Assembly (NCBI GenBank): GCA_023416135.1
Contig: JAEZIF010000039.1
Coordinates: 1-15,519, forward strand
Direction: 5' to 3'
DNA: 15,519 nucleotides
DNA from: Pseudomonadota bacterium
Lineage (GTDB): Bacteria > Pseudomonadota > Alphaproteobacteria > Reyranellales > Reyranellaceae
Shown: piece after piece, positions 1-7,800 of the stretch
Layout: every line of letters starts with the position of its first letter
How positions within the stretch are numbered: the stretch's first letter is position 1
Made by a program: the position numbers and the translations under genes
The notes under the pieces: model-generated
Database searches by the model: none
Told to the model about the DNA's origin: nothing
Seen by the model: only the letters and a program-made list of their open reading frames with translations

Positions 1-30
1 GCGGCTGGCCGACCCTCTACAAGTCGAGGC

Positions 31-35
31 GAGGA
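31..35 (+). promoter_or_regulatory. ribosome binding site of the first SDR gene
   Basis: GAGGA lies 8 bases before the ATG at 44. A TTG at 38 is in the same frame but would leave only about 2 bases of spacing, so this site selects the ATG. Confidence 0.6.
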
Positions 36-43
36 AGTTGACA

Positions 44-949
44 ATGGCAGGATTCACCGAAGCGGACGTGTTCGACCAGTCGGGCAAGTGCTTCATCGTC
101 ACCGGTGCCAACACGGGCATCGGCTTCGAAGTGGCGCGCGTTCTGGCGGTGCGACGCGCCCGCATGCTGCTCGCCTGCCGCGACAAAGCGAAGGCTGAGG
201 CCGCCGTGGCTCGGCTCGGCCGGCTGGCGCGGGGAGCTGACGTGGCCTTCCTGCCCCTCGACCAGGCGGATCTCGCCAGCGTGCACGTGGCGGCCGAGCT
301 GGCCGCGAAAGAGCCGCGCCTCGACGCGCTCATCAACAATGCCGGCGTGATGCGTCCGCCGTTGACGCGCACCCGGCAGGGCTTCGAGCTGCAGTTCGGC
401 GTCAATCATCTCGGCTGCTTCGCGCTCACCGCCCTGCTGCTGCCCCAGCTCGCCAAGACGGCGGGGGCGAGAATCGTCGTCACCGCCAGCATCGCCCACC
501 GGCGCGGACGCATCGCCTGGGACGATCTCAATGCCGAGAAGAGCTACGACCGGTCCCAGCGCTACGCCGACAGCAAGCTTGCCAACATGCTGTTCTTCTT
601 CGAGCTGGACCGGCGGCTGCGTGCCGCGGGCTCTCCGCTGACCGTCGTCGGCTGCCATCCCGGGATCGCGGCGACCGACCTGGGCCGGCATCTGGGACCG
701 CTCCAACTGCTGTTCCCTTTGGTCGGCATGACCCTCAACACCGCCGCCATGGGCGCCTGGCCCACGCTCCAGGCAGCGACGGCAACGGTGACCCCCGGCG
801 GCTATTACGGTCCGATCGGGCTGGGCGAAATGCGTGGGCCTTCGGGTCCGGCGTCGCGAACGCGGCAGGCCGCGGATCGCGAACTCGCCCGGCGTCTCTG
901 GGACGTCTCGGTCTCCATGACCGGCACCGATCCCGGCCTGCCGCCGTGA
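44..949 (+). CDS. SDR family oxidoreductase, retinol dehydrogenase-like
   Basis: This is a 301-residue classical short-chain dehydrogenase/reductase, expected to be a cytosolic NAD(P)-dependent oxidoreductase. Seen in the protein: the cofactor motif TGANTGIG at residues 20-27, NNAG at 98-101, a catalytic Ser at 149 (TAS), and Tyr174/Lys178 in YADSK, followed by CHPG. The 25-residue gap from Ser to Tyr and the segment with 'DDLNAEKSYDRSQRYADSK' closely resemble retinol dehydrogenases such as RDH11/12 and WWOX, whose bacterial relatives mostly have unknown substrates. All catalytic residues are present, so it should be active. The start is the ATG at 44, supported by the GAGGA upstream. It ends 3 bases from the stop codon of the converging permease gene, so it is probably not functionally tied to the ABC importer. 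The substrate cannot be inferred. Confidence 0.9.
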   Translation: MAGFTEADVFDQSGKCFIVTGANTGIGFEVARVLAVRRARMLLACRDKAKAEAAVARLGRLARGADVAFLPLDQADLASVHVAAELAAKEPRLDALINNAGVMRPPLTRTRQGFELQFGVNHLGCFALTALLLPQLAKTAGARIVVTASIAHRRGRIAWDDLNAEKSYDRSQRYADSKLANMLFFFELDRRLRAAGSPLTVVGCHPGIAATDLGRHLGPLQLLFPLVGMTLNTAAMGAWPTLQAATATVTPGGYYGPIGLGEMRGPSGPASRTRQAADRELARRLWDVSVSMTGTDPGLPP

Positions 950-952
950 GGT

Positions 953-1936
953 TCAGGCCGCCTCCCGCACCTTCTGGACGTAGACGTTGATGACCAGCGC
1001 CGCCAGCAGGATGAGGCCGCGGATCAGGATCTTCAGGAAGCTGTCGATCTGGACGTGGTCCAGGCCGTTGTTCAGCACGCCCAGGATCAGAAGGCCGATG
1101 ATGGTGTTGCCGATGCCGCCGCGGCCACCGAACAGGCTGGTGCCGCCGACCACGACAGCGGCGATGGCGTCGAGCAGGTAGCCGTCGAACTCGTTCTGCT
1201 GGGCGCTGCCGAAATGGGCGACCCCCAGCATGCCGGCGACGCCCGAGCACATCGCCGAGATGACGATGACGGCGCCCAGCACCAGCTTGACGTTGACGCC
1301 GGCATACTCGGCCGCCTCGCGGTTGCCGCCGACCATGTACACGTAACGGCCGAAGCGCGTGTAGGTCAGCACCAGATGGCCGGCCAGCAGGAAGGCCGCG
1401 GCGACCAGCACGAGGCAGGGAATGCCGGCCACCCGGCCCGCCCCCAGGAGAGAGACGAGATCGGGCACGGCATAGGCGATCTGGCCGCGCACCAGCAGGG
1501 CGCAGATGCCGGCGCCGATCTGCATCATGGCGAGGGTCATGATGAAGGACGGGATGCCGATCAGCGTGATGCCCGCGGCATTGACCAGGCCCAGCATGAA
1601 GCAGCCGATCAGCGCCAGGATGATGGCGGCGAACCCCGGCAGCGGCACGTTGGCGATGTTCACGTAGCCTTCCTGGAGCGTGAAGTAGGCGACGGCGATG
1701 CCGGTGACGTTGGCGATGGCCGCGACCGACAAATCAATCTCGGCGCACAGGATCACGAAGGTGAGACCGACCGCCATGATCCCCGTCACCGAGATCTGGG
1801 TCAGGATGTTCGCCGCATTGTCCAGCGAGGCAAAGGACCCGCTGGTCAGACTGAAGAAGACGACCAGCACGATCAGCGTGGCGAACGGCGCGATGATGCG
1901 CATCTGGTTGCGCAGGAAGGCTCCCATCACCGTCAT
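953..1936 (-). CDS. sugar ABC transporter permease, RbsC/BPD_transp_2 family
   Basis: This 327-residue inner-membrane permease would form the channel of a CUT2-type sugar importer (ribose, xylose, galactose or inositol class), probably as a homodimer. It consists of about eight to ten hydrophobic segments. Family motifs are visible: EIDLSVAA in place of the common GGIDLSVG, the cytoplasmic loop 'TRFGRYVYMVGGNREAAEYAGVN' with GGN at 203-205 that contacts the ATPase, and GGTSLFGGRGGIGNT near the end. The length is normal for RbsC. Its ATG lies one base after the TGA of the ATPase gene, which indicates translational coupling. A second in-frame ATG three codons later is possible. It is the last gene of the importer operon and no terminator fits before the converging SDR. 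The sugar is not identifiable from the sequence. Confidence 0.93.
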   Translation of the reverse strand: MTVMGAFLRNQMRIIAPFATLIVLVVFFSLTSGSFASLDNAANILTQISVTGIMAVGLTFVILCAEIDLSVAAIANVTGIAVAYFTLQEGYVNIANVPLPGFAAIILALIGCFMLGLVNAAGITLIGIPSFIMTLAMMQIGAGICALLVRGQIAYAVPDLVSLLGAGRVAGIPCLVLVAAAFLLAGHLVLTYTRFGRYVYMVGGNREAAEYAGVNVKLVLGAVIVISAMCSGVAGMLGVAHFGSAQQNEFDGYLLDAIAAVVVGGTSLFGGRGGIGNTIIGLLILGVLNNGLDHVQIDSFLKILIRGLILLAALVINVYVQKVREAA

Positions 1937-1937
1937 G

Positions 1938-3437
1938 TCACGCCGCCTCCAGAAGCTGGTCCTTGCTCACGGTGCGCTCCGCGAATTCGTGCACGATGCG
2001 GCCCTTCTTCATCACCACGATGCGGTCGGCGAGCGACAGCACGGTCTCGGGCTCGGTCGACAGCACGACGACGCCCATGCCGCGGTCGCGCAGGCCCTTC
2101 ACGATGCGCACGACATCCTCCTTGGCGCCGACATCCATGCCGCGCGTCGGCTCGCTCAGCACCAGTACCTTGGGGGGCCAGGTCAGCCATTTGGCGAGCG
2201 CCACCTTCTGCTGGTTGCCGCCCGACAGGCTGCCGAGCAAGGTCTCGACCGTCGGCGGCCGGATCGACAGCGACTGCACCTGCCGGCGGGCGATGTCCTT
2301 CTCGACCGAGGGCCTCAGCAGCAGGCGGCCGATGCGATCCAGCACGCTGATCGACATGTTCTTGTAGACCGGCTCGGCGTGGAAGAGCATCGACCGGCGG
2401 CTCTCCGGCACGAAGGCGATGCCGGCCCGGCAGGCCTCGTTGGTGCCGCGCGGGCGCAAAGCCTTGCCGCCGATCGACAGCGTGCCGGCATCGGCCCGCA
2501 GCTTGCCGAACAGGGTGCGGGCAAGCTCGATCAGGCCGCAGCCCATGAAGCCGTAGATGCCCAAGACCTCCCCGGCCCTGACGTCGAGCGACACGTCGGC
2601 GAAGGCGCGACCGGCCGCGAGCCCGCGCACGCCGAGCACGACCGGCGCGTCGGGCCGGCCGTGGAGCGCGATGGCGCCGGTGTAGCTGCCTTCCAGTTCC
2701 TCGTGGCCGCGCCCGATCATGCGCTGGATCAGCCAGCCCTTGTCGATGCTGCCGGCCGCCTCGGTGGCAATCAGCCGGCCGTTGCGGAAGATCGTGACCG
2801 TGTCGGAGATCGCCAGCACGTCGTCGAGGAAGTGCGAGATGAAGACGATGCCGCGGCCGCTCGAGCGCACGCCGCGCAACACCTCGAACAGGCGCTGGAC
2901 TTCGGGCGGCGACAGGGCCGAGGTCGGCTCGTCGAGGATGACGATGCGCGCGCCGGAGAACAGCACGCGGGCGAGCTCGATTAGCTGCTGCAGGCCGATC
3001 GCCAGCGAGCCCATGCGCGCGCCCGGGTCGACATCGATGCCGAGGCTGGCGAGATGCCGGCGGGCGCCGTCCATCATGGCGCGCCAGTCGACGATGCCGC
3101 CGCGTGTCGGCTGGTGGCCGAGATAGACGTTCTCGGCCACGCTGAGGTCGGGCACCACGCTCAGCTCCTGGTGGACCATGCCGATGCCGGCCGCCAGCGC
3201 CTCGCGCGGCGAGCGGAAATGCACCGGCCGGCCGTCGATCGCCATGCGACCGTCGTACTGACCGTGCAGGCCGGCAATGATCTTCATCAGCGTCGACTTG
3301 CCGGCGCCGTTCTCGCCGACCAGGCCGTGGATCTCGCCACGGCGCAGCACGAAGTCGACGTCGCGCAGGGCCGCGACGCCGCCGAACGACTTGGAGATGC
3401 CGCGCAGTTCCAGCGGCGGCGCGGCTTCTTCGCTCAT
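1938..3437 (-). CDS. sugar ABC transporter ATP-binding protein, RbsA/MglA type (two NBDs)
   Basis: This 499-residue ATPase has two fused nucleotide-binding domains and powers the importer from the cytosolic face. NBD1 has an intact Walker A (GENGAGKST, 41-49), a modified signature LAIGLQQ (145-151), Walker B ILDEP (Asp169, Glu170) and a switch His in FISHF. NBD2 has a degenerate Walker A region (G293 to L305, no Lys), a perfect signature LSGGNQQK (404-411), and a Walker B with Ser428 in place of Asp (VLSEPTRGMDVGAK). Pairing NBD1 Walker motifs with the NBD2 signature gives one complete ATP site and one crippled site. The start at 3437 (MSEEAAPP) gives the usual family length. A GTG at 3479 would add 14 residues and overlap the binding-protein gene. 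The gene begins 14 bases after that gene's stop and ends one base before the permease. Confidence 0.94.
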   Translation of the reverse strand: MSEEAAPPLELRGISKSFGGVAALRDVDFVLRRGEIHGLVGENGAGKSTLMKIIAGLHGQYDGRMAIDGRPVHFRSPREALAAGIGMVHQELSVVPDLSVAENVYLGHQPTRGGIVDWRAMMDGARRHLASLGIDVDPGARMGSLAIGLQQLIELARVLFSGARIVILDEPTSALSPPEVQRLFEVLRGVRSSGRGIVFISHFLDDVLAISDTVTIFRNGRLIATEAAGSIDKGWLIQRMIGRGHEELEGSYTGAIALHGRPDAPVVLGVRGLAAGRAFADVSLDVRAGEVLGIYGFMGCGLIELARTLFGKLRADAGTLSIGGKALRPRGTNEACRAGIAFVPESRRSMLFHAEPVYKNMSISVLDRIGRLLLRPSVEKDIARRQVQSLSIRPPTVETLLGSLSGGNQQKVALAKWLTWPPKVLVLSEPTRGMDVGAKEDVVRIVKGLRDRGMGVVVLSTEPETVLSLADRIVVMKKGRIVHEFAERTVSKDQLLEAA

Positions 3438-3451
3438 GCCAGCGATGCCGA

Positions 3452-4468
3452 TCAGATCAGGAAGTGATCCTGCATCCACAGCATGCCGGCGGCATTCTCC
3501 TTGGTCACCACCGGACCGTCGGTGACGATGCTCTTGGGAATACCGCTGCCGGCCTTCTCGCCGGCCGTGACCGCCGCCACGCCGGCGATGATGGCGCCGC
3601 CATGGATGCGGCAGCTCGGGTTGCGCACGGTGGCGAACATGCGGCCATCGGAGACCGCGTTGATGGCGGGCGGCATGGCGTCGACGCCGCCGATCAGGAT
3701 GTTGGTCCGGTTGCGCGCCTTCATGACGTTGTAGGCGGCGAGCGCCATGTCGTCGTTATGGAAGAACGCCGCGTCGATCTGCGGGAACTTGGTCAGGTAG
3801 GTCTCCCACAGGCGCGCCACCTTGGTGACGTCCCAGTCGGCCGGCTGGGTGTCGAGCACCTCGATGCCGGGATACTGCTTGACCACGGTATTGAAGCCCT
3901 TGGCGCGGCCCTGCGCTCCGGTATGGCCGAGCGCGCCCTGGGTCATGATCATCTTGCCCTTGCCGCCGAGCTTGGCGACCAGCGCTTGCGTCACCGATGC
4001 GCCCATGAACTCGTTGTCGGGGGCGAGAAAACTGTGGACGTTGATCTTGTCCAGGGGCGCGATCAGCGTGTCCATGTCGATCACCGGCGTGCCGGCGTCG
4101 ATCATCTTCTGCACGGGCTGGGTCAGCGTGCCGATGCCGAAGGCCTGGATGGCGACGAAGTCCCATTTCTGCGAGGACATGTTGTCGACCGCGGCGCGCT
4201 GCTTGACCGCGTCGAGCTGGCCGTCGAACCACGTCACGTCGACGTTGTAGAGCTTGCCCCAGTACTCGGCCGCAGCCTTGCCCTGGGCGCACCATGTGGC
4301 CTGAAGCCCGGCGTTGGAGAATGCAGCCTTCAACGGCTTCTCCGAGCGGCCGGCGGCAACGCCGGCCAGCGCCGGCGCCGCGCCGATCATGCCGAGCGTC
4401 GCCGCCGCTCCGCCGGCCGTAGCGACGGTGAGAAAGTCACGCCTTGTCCTGTCGAACGTGTCCGTCAT
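3452..4468 (-). CDS. sugar ABC transporter substrate-binding protein with Tat signal
   Basis: This 338-residue periplasmic binding protein of the type 1 fold (Peripla_BP_4, RbsB-like) should deliver a sugar or related ligand to the downstream ATPase and permease. The N-terminus has a twin-arginine motif T-R-R-D-F-L (residues 8-13), then an Ala/Gly-rich hydrophobic stretch ending in ALA at about 33-35. Export of the folded protein through Tat is therefore likely. Later landmarks are FHNDDMALAAYNVM, which matches the ligand-contacting region of the family, and GGVDAMPPAI. An excellent Shine-Dalgarno GGAGGAA sits 5 to 6 bases before the ATG. It is the first gene of the operon and so probably the most highly translated. 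The ligand is unknown. Family members bind ribose, xylose, galactose, inositol, erythritol or autoinducer-2. Confidence 0.93.
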   Translation of the reverse strand: MTDTFDRTRRDFLTVATAGGAAATLGMIGAAPALAGVAAGRSEKPLKAAFSNAGLQATWCAQGKAAAEYWGKLYNVDVTWFDGQLDAVKQRAAVDNMSSQKWDFVAIQAFGIGTLTQPVQKMIDAGTPVIDMDTLIAPLDKINVHSFLAPDNEFMGASVTQALVAKLGGKGKMIMTQGALGHTGAQGRAKGFNTVVKQYPGIEVLDTQPADWDVTKVARLWETYLTKFPQIDAAFFHNDDMALAAYNVMKARNRTNILIGGVDAMPPAINAVSDGRMFATVRNPSCRIHGGAIIAGVAAVTAGEKAGSGIPKSIVTDGPVVTKENAAGMLWMQDHFLI

Positions 4469-4471
4469 CGC

Positions 4472-4478
4472 TTCCTCC
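4472..4478 (-). promoter_or_regulatory. strong ribosome binding site of the binding-protein gene
   Basis: On the - strand this reads GGAGGAA, ending 3 bases before the ATG at 4468 with the GGAGG core 5 bases away. It is the best match to the anti-SD in the importer operon, which fits high expression of the binding protein. Confidence 0.7.
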
Positions 4479-4546
4479 GTGGTGAACCGGTCGAATGCCG
4501 GTCTTCACCCGAGTCTGGCAGCGAGGACTTGCAGCGGCAAGGCGCT

Positions 4547-4572
4547 GCTCTACCCCGTCAGGGGTCGCGAGC
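4547..4572. repeat. imperfect inverted repeat upstream of the sugar importer operon
   Basis: Inner arms ACCCC (4552-4556) and GGGGT (4561-4565) flank GTCA. Outer arms GCTC (4547-4550) and GAGC (4569-4572) add to the dyad with a short asymmetric gap. It lies about 80 bases before the importer start and 90 bases after the aspS stop. It could be a regulator operator for the importer or a hairpin ending aspS transcription. No T-run follows on the - strand, which weakens the terminator reading. No convincing -35/-10 pair was found in the gap. Confidence 0.35.
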
Positions 4573-4660
4573 TAGTCGTTTGAGGTTGTTGCCCGCACCT
4601 CGGGCTCCCCTCTCCTGCTCTGGCGGGCCCCAGGGGGTGGGTTTGGTGCGAAGGGACCGG

Positions 4661-6466
4661 CTAATCCTTCTTCGGCGGCGGCAGACGCAGCGCGATCGAG
4701 AGCTCGCGCAGCTTTTCCATCGGCAGCTCGGTCGGCGCGTCCATCATGAGGTCGACGGCCTGCTGGTTCATCGGGAAGGTGATGACCTCGCGGATGTTCG
4801 GCTCGTCGGCCAGAAGCATGACGATGCGGTCGACGCCGGGTGCCGCGCCGCCGTGCGGCGGGGCACCGTAGCGGAAGGCGTTCAGCATGCCGCCGAAGCG
4901 CTGCTCGACCTGTTCCTTGCTGTAGCCCGCGATGCCGAAGGCCTTGTACATGATTTCGGGCTTGTGGTTGCGGATCGCGCCCGAGCAGAGTTCTATGCCG
5001 TTGCAGACGATGTCGTACTGCCACGCGTTGATGGTGAGCGGATCCTGCGTCTCCAACGCCTCGAGCCCGCCCTGGGGCATCGAGAACGGGTTGTGGCTGA
5101 AGTCGATCTTCTTGGCCGTCTCGTCGTACTCGAACATGGGGAAGTCGACGATCCAGCAGAACTCGAACGCGTCCTCGGCGATCAGGCCCATCTCCTGGCC
5201 GACCTTGGTGCGCACCTGGCCGGCGAACTTCCAGGCCGCCTCCGGCTTGTCGGCAACGAAGAACACCGCGTCGCCGTCCTCGGCGCCGGTCAGCGCCCTG
5301 AGCCTGGCGAGCCGCTCGCCGGTCACGAACTTGGCGATCGGCCCCTTGCCCGCGCCGCCCTCGAGCACGATGTAGCCGAGGCCCGGCTTGCCCTCGCTTT
5401 GCGCCCATGAGTTCAGCTTGTCGAAGAAGCTTCTGGGCTGGCCCCCCGCCTTGGGCGCACGCAGCGCCCGCACGACGCCGCCCGAGGCGACGATGCTCGC
5501 GAAGACCTTGAAGTCCGAACCGGCGAAGACCTCGGCCACATCGACGATCCTGAGCGGGTTGCGCAGGTCGGGTTTGTCGGTGCCGTAGGTCAGCAGCGCA
5601 TCGGCATAGGGAATGCGCGGGAATGGCCACTTGGTGACCCGGCGCGGCGTCTCGCGCCCGAACGAGGCGAATTCCTCGAACACGCCGCCCAGCACCGGCT
5701 CGATGGCGGCGAACACGTCGTCCTGCGTGACGAAGCTCATCTCGAAGTCGAGCTGGTAGAATTCGCCCGGGGCACGGTCGGCGCGCGCATCCTCGTCGCG
5801 GAAGCACGGCGCGATCTGGAAGTAGCGGTCGAAGCCCGACACCATAAGGAGCTGCTTGAACATCTGCGGCGCCTGCGGCAGCGCATAGAACTTGCCGGGA
5901 TGCAGGCGGCTCGGCACCACGTAGGAACGCGCGCCCTCGGGACTGTCGGCCGTCAGGATCGGCGTCTGGAACTCCATGAAGCCCTGCTCGATCATGCGGC
6001 GGCGCAGGCTGGCGATGACCTGGCTGCGCAGCATGATGTTCTTGTGAAGCTTGTCCTTGCGCAGGTCGAGGAAGCGGTATTTCAGCCGCAGTTCCTCGGG
6101 CGTGGTGTCGTGCTCGGCATAGACCGGGATCGGCAGGGTCTCGGCCATCGACTGCACGGCCATCTCGGCCGCGTCGAGCTCGACGGCTCCGGTGGCGAGC
6201 CTGGGGTTCACCGTCGAGGGCTCGCGGGCCACGACCTTGCCCGTGACCGTGATCACGCTCTCGGTACGCACGGCCTCGGCGGTCTTGAAGACCGGGCTGC
6301 CAGCGTCCACCACCACCTGGGTCACGCCATAGTGATCGCGCAGGTCGATGAACAGCAGATTGCCGTGGTCACGCTTGCGCTGCACCCAGCCTGAAAGCCG
6401 GGCCTGCTGGCCGACTTGCTCGGGCCGCAATTGGCCGCACGTATGGGTTCGGTAGACGGAAGACAT
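4661..6466 (-). CDS. aspS: aspartyl-tRNA synthetase
   Basis: This 601-residue cytosolic class IIb synthetase charges tRNA with aspartate. In lineages without AsnRS it also charges tRNA-Asn for later amidation by GatCAB. The N-terminal OB-fold anticodon-binding domain starts with YRTHTCGQLR and includes LSGWVQRKRDHGNLLFIDLRD. Class II motif 2 is FRDEDARADR (222-231). Motif 3 includes GAPPHGGAAPGVDR with the ATP-binding Arg547, followed by DEPNIREVITFP. A bacterial GAD insertion domain lies between them. The start at 6466 (MSSVYRTH) gives the family's usual length of about 590-600. Upstream in-frame ATG codons would add a non-conserved extension of 32 residues. Whether it is discriminating or non-discriminating was not determined. 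It is divergent from rnd. Confidence 0.98.
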   Translation of the reverse strand: MSSVYRTHTCGQLRPEQVGQQARLSGWVQRKRDHGNLLFIDLRDHYGVTQVVVDAGSPVFKTAEAVRTESVITVTGKVVAREPSTVNPRLATGAVELDAAEMAVQSMAETLPIPVYAEHDTTPEELRLKYRFLDLRKDKLHKNIMLRSQVIASLRRRMIEQGFMEFQTPILTADSPEGARSYVVPSRLHPGKFYALPQAPQMFKQLLMVSGFDRYFQIAPCFRDEDARADRAPGEFYQLDFEMSFVTQDDVFAAIEPVLGGVFEEFASFGRETPRRVTKWPFPRIPYADALLTYGTDKPDLRNPLRIVDVAEVFAGSDFKVFASIVASGGVVRALRAPKAGGQPRSFFDKLNSWAQSEGKPGLGYIVLEGGAGKGPIAKFVTGERLARLRALTGAEDGDAVFFVADKPEAAWKFAGQVRTKVGQEMGLIAEDAFEFCWIVDFPMFEYDETAKKIDFSHNPFSMPQGGLEALETQDPLTINAWQYDIVCNGIELCSGAIRNHKPEIMYKAFGIAGYSKEQVEQRFGGMLNAFRYGAPPHGGAAPGVDRIVMLLADEPNIREVITFPMNQQAVDLMMDAPTELPMEKLRELSIALRLPPPKKD

Positions 6467-6518
6467 CACGCATTTTCCGGGTTTCGACGGGCCGGCAAAA
6501 GGCACGGAATATGCGGGT

Positions 6519-6526
6519 AAGTCAAG
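6519..6526 (-). promoter_or_regulatory. possible -35 element for aspS
   Basis: The - strand reads CTTGACTT here, a strong match to the alphaproteobacterial -35 (CTTGAC). No good -10 is visible at 16-18 bases, so only half of a promoter is supported. Confidence 0.25.
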
Positions 6527-6563
6527 TAAATGGCCGGAAATCCGGGCTGGGCTTTGCGTCACC

Positions 6564-6592
6564 TTTGCCCCCCGCCGCCCCGCCCGCTATAT
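6564..6592 (+). promoter_or_regulatory. candidate promoter for rnd
   Basis: TTTGCC (6564-6569), 17 bases, then CTATAT (6587-6592), which matches the -10 form common in alphaproteobacteria. The expected start of transcription, about 7 bases downstream, falls at about 6599. That leaves almost no leader before the rnd ATG at 6602. Confidence 0.4.
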
Positions 6593-6601
6593 GTCGAGTC
6601 A

Positions 6602-7759
6602 ATGAAGCTCATCACCACGACCGACGAATTGGCGGCCTTCTGCAAGCCCCTGGCCGACACCGAATTCATCGCCGTCGACACCGAGTTCATGCGTGAGCGG
6701 ACCTATTGGCCCAAGCTCTGCCTGGCGCAGGTGGCGGGCCCCGATGACGCGGCCGCAATCGACGCCCTGGCCGACGGCATCGACCTCAGTCCGCTCGACG
6801 AGCTGATGGCAAACCCCAAGGTCCTCAAGGTCTTTCACGCGGCCCGCCAGGATCTGGAAATATTCTATCTGCGCATGAACAAGGTGCCGCAGCCCCTGTT
6901 CGACACCCAGGTGGCGGCAATGGTGTGCGGCCACGGCGAGGCCGCCTCCTACGAATCGCTGGCCACCAAGCTCGCCAAGGCCAAGATCGACAAATCTAGC
7001 CGTTTCACCGACTGGAGCCGCCGGCCGCTCAGCGAGCGCCAGATCTCCTATGCCCTCTCCGACGTCACGCACCTGCGCCTGGTCTACGAGAAGCTGAAGC
7101 GCCAGCTGGACAAGAGCGGACGCTTTTCCTGGATCGCCGAGGAGATGGCGGTGCTGAACGACCCGGGCACCTACCGCGTCGATCCCGAGCAGGCATGGCG
7201 GAGGCTCAAACCGCGCGGCGCCTCGCCACGGCTGCTCGGCACGCTGCGCGAGATCGCAGCCTGGCGCGAGCGCACCGCCCAGCGCATCGACATCCCCCGT
7301 CAGCGCCTGCTGCGCGACGAGCAGTTGCTCGAGATCGCGAGCCACGCGCCCAAGACCATCGAAGACCTCGCCAAGACGCGCGGGCTCGGCCGCGGCTTCG
7401 CCGAGGGCTGGCAGGGCCGCGAGCTCCTGGAGGCGATCGACAAGGCGCGCAAGCTGCCCGACTCCGACCTGCCGACGCGCGACCGGCCGCCCGAGCAGCT
7501 CCGGGCGTCTTCCGCCGTCGTCGACCTGCTGCGCACCTTGCTGCGGCTCAAGGCCGAAGAGGCCGGCGTGGCGGCGCGCCTGGTGGCGAGCGCCGACGAA
7601 CTCGACCGGCTCGCCGCCGGAAAGCGCGACGTGCATGCGCTGGACGGCTGGCGCCGCGAGATCTTCGGCTCCGATGCGGTGAGCCTGATCGAAGGCCGGC
7701 TCGCCCTGGCCCTGTCGGGCGACCAGCCCAAGCTCATCCCGATCGGCAACGAAGGCTGA
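6602..7759 (+). CDS. rnd: ribonuclease D
   Basis: This 385-residue 3'-5' exoribonuclease of the DEDDy family trims tRNA precursors and other structured RNAs in the cytosol. The catalytic residues are visible: Asp26 and Glu28 (VDTEF), Asp84 (ARQDLEIF), and Tyr150/Asp154 (YALSD). An HRDC domain follows at about residues 205-290, with 'LREIAAWRERTAQRIDIPRQRLL' as the landmark. The length matches E. coli RNase D (about 375). The start is the ATG at 6602 (MKLITTTDELAAFC). No clear Shine-Dalgarno precedes it, and a candidate promoter sits immediately upstream, so a leaderless or very short-leader mRNA is possible. It diverges from aspS and converges on ppx. Confidence 0.97.
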   Translation: MKLITTTDELAAFCKPLADTEFIAVDTEFMRERTYWPKLCLAQVAGPDDAAAIDALADGIDLSPLDELMANPKVLKVFHAARQDLEIFYLRMNKVPQPLFDTQVAAMVCGHGEAASYESLATKLAKAKIDKSSRFTDWSRRPLSERQISYALSDVTHLRLVYEKLKRQLDKSGRFSWIAEEMAVLNDPGTYRVDPEQAWRRLKPRGASPRLLGTLREIAAWRERTAQRIDIPRQRLLRDEQLLEIASHAPKTIEDLAKTRGLGRGFAEGWQGRELLEAIDKARKLPDSDLPTRDRPPEQLRASSAVVDLLRTLLRLKAEEAGVAARLVASADELDRLAAGKRDVHALDGWRREIFGSDAVSLIEGRLALALSGDQPKLIPIGNEG

Positions 7760-7800
7760 GGCCTCGAACTGGCTGTCGCCCCCGGCCGTCCGTCGCAAAC

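Noticed and set aside
1..41. Possible C-terminus of an upstream gene ending at TGA 39-41, just before the SDR ATG
   Set aside because: A frame without stops can be read for 12 codons, and the stop-to-start spacing would suit an operon, but this is too little sequence to support a gene.
1055..2984. Long + strand open frames opposite the permease and ATPase
   Set aside because: Low-complexity His/Asp/Arg-rich translations that arise opposite GC-rich codons. No recognisable motif.
3438..3479. GTG start giving a longer sugar ATPase
   Set aside because: It would overlap the end of the binding-protein gene and add residues not expected in the family. The ATG at 3437 gives normal length.
4591..4605. 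Terminator hairpin GCCCG/CGGGC after aspS
   Set aside because: Only a 5-base stem, in competition with an overlapping GAGGT/ACCTC pairing, and no T-run on the - strand.
3464..5410. Long + strand open frame across the binding protein and aspS
   Set aside because: It crosses two well-supported - strand genes and the gap between them. The composition is that of a GC-rich antisense frame.
6467..6562. 32-residue N-terminal extension of AspRS from an upstream ATG
   Set aside because: The conserved N-terminus begins near MSSVYRTH, and the extension would run across the aspS promoter region.
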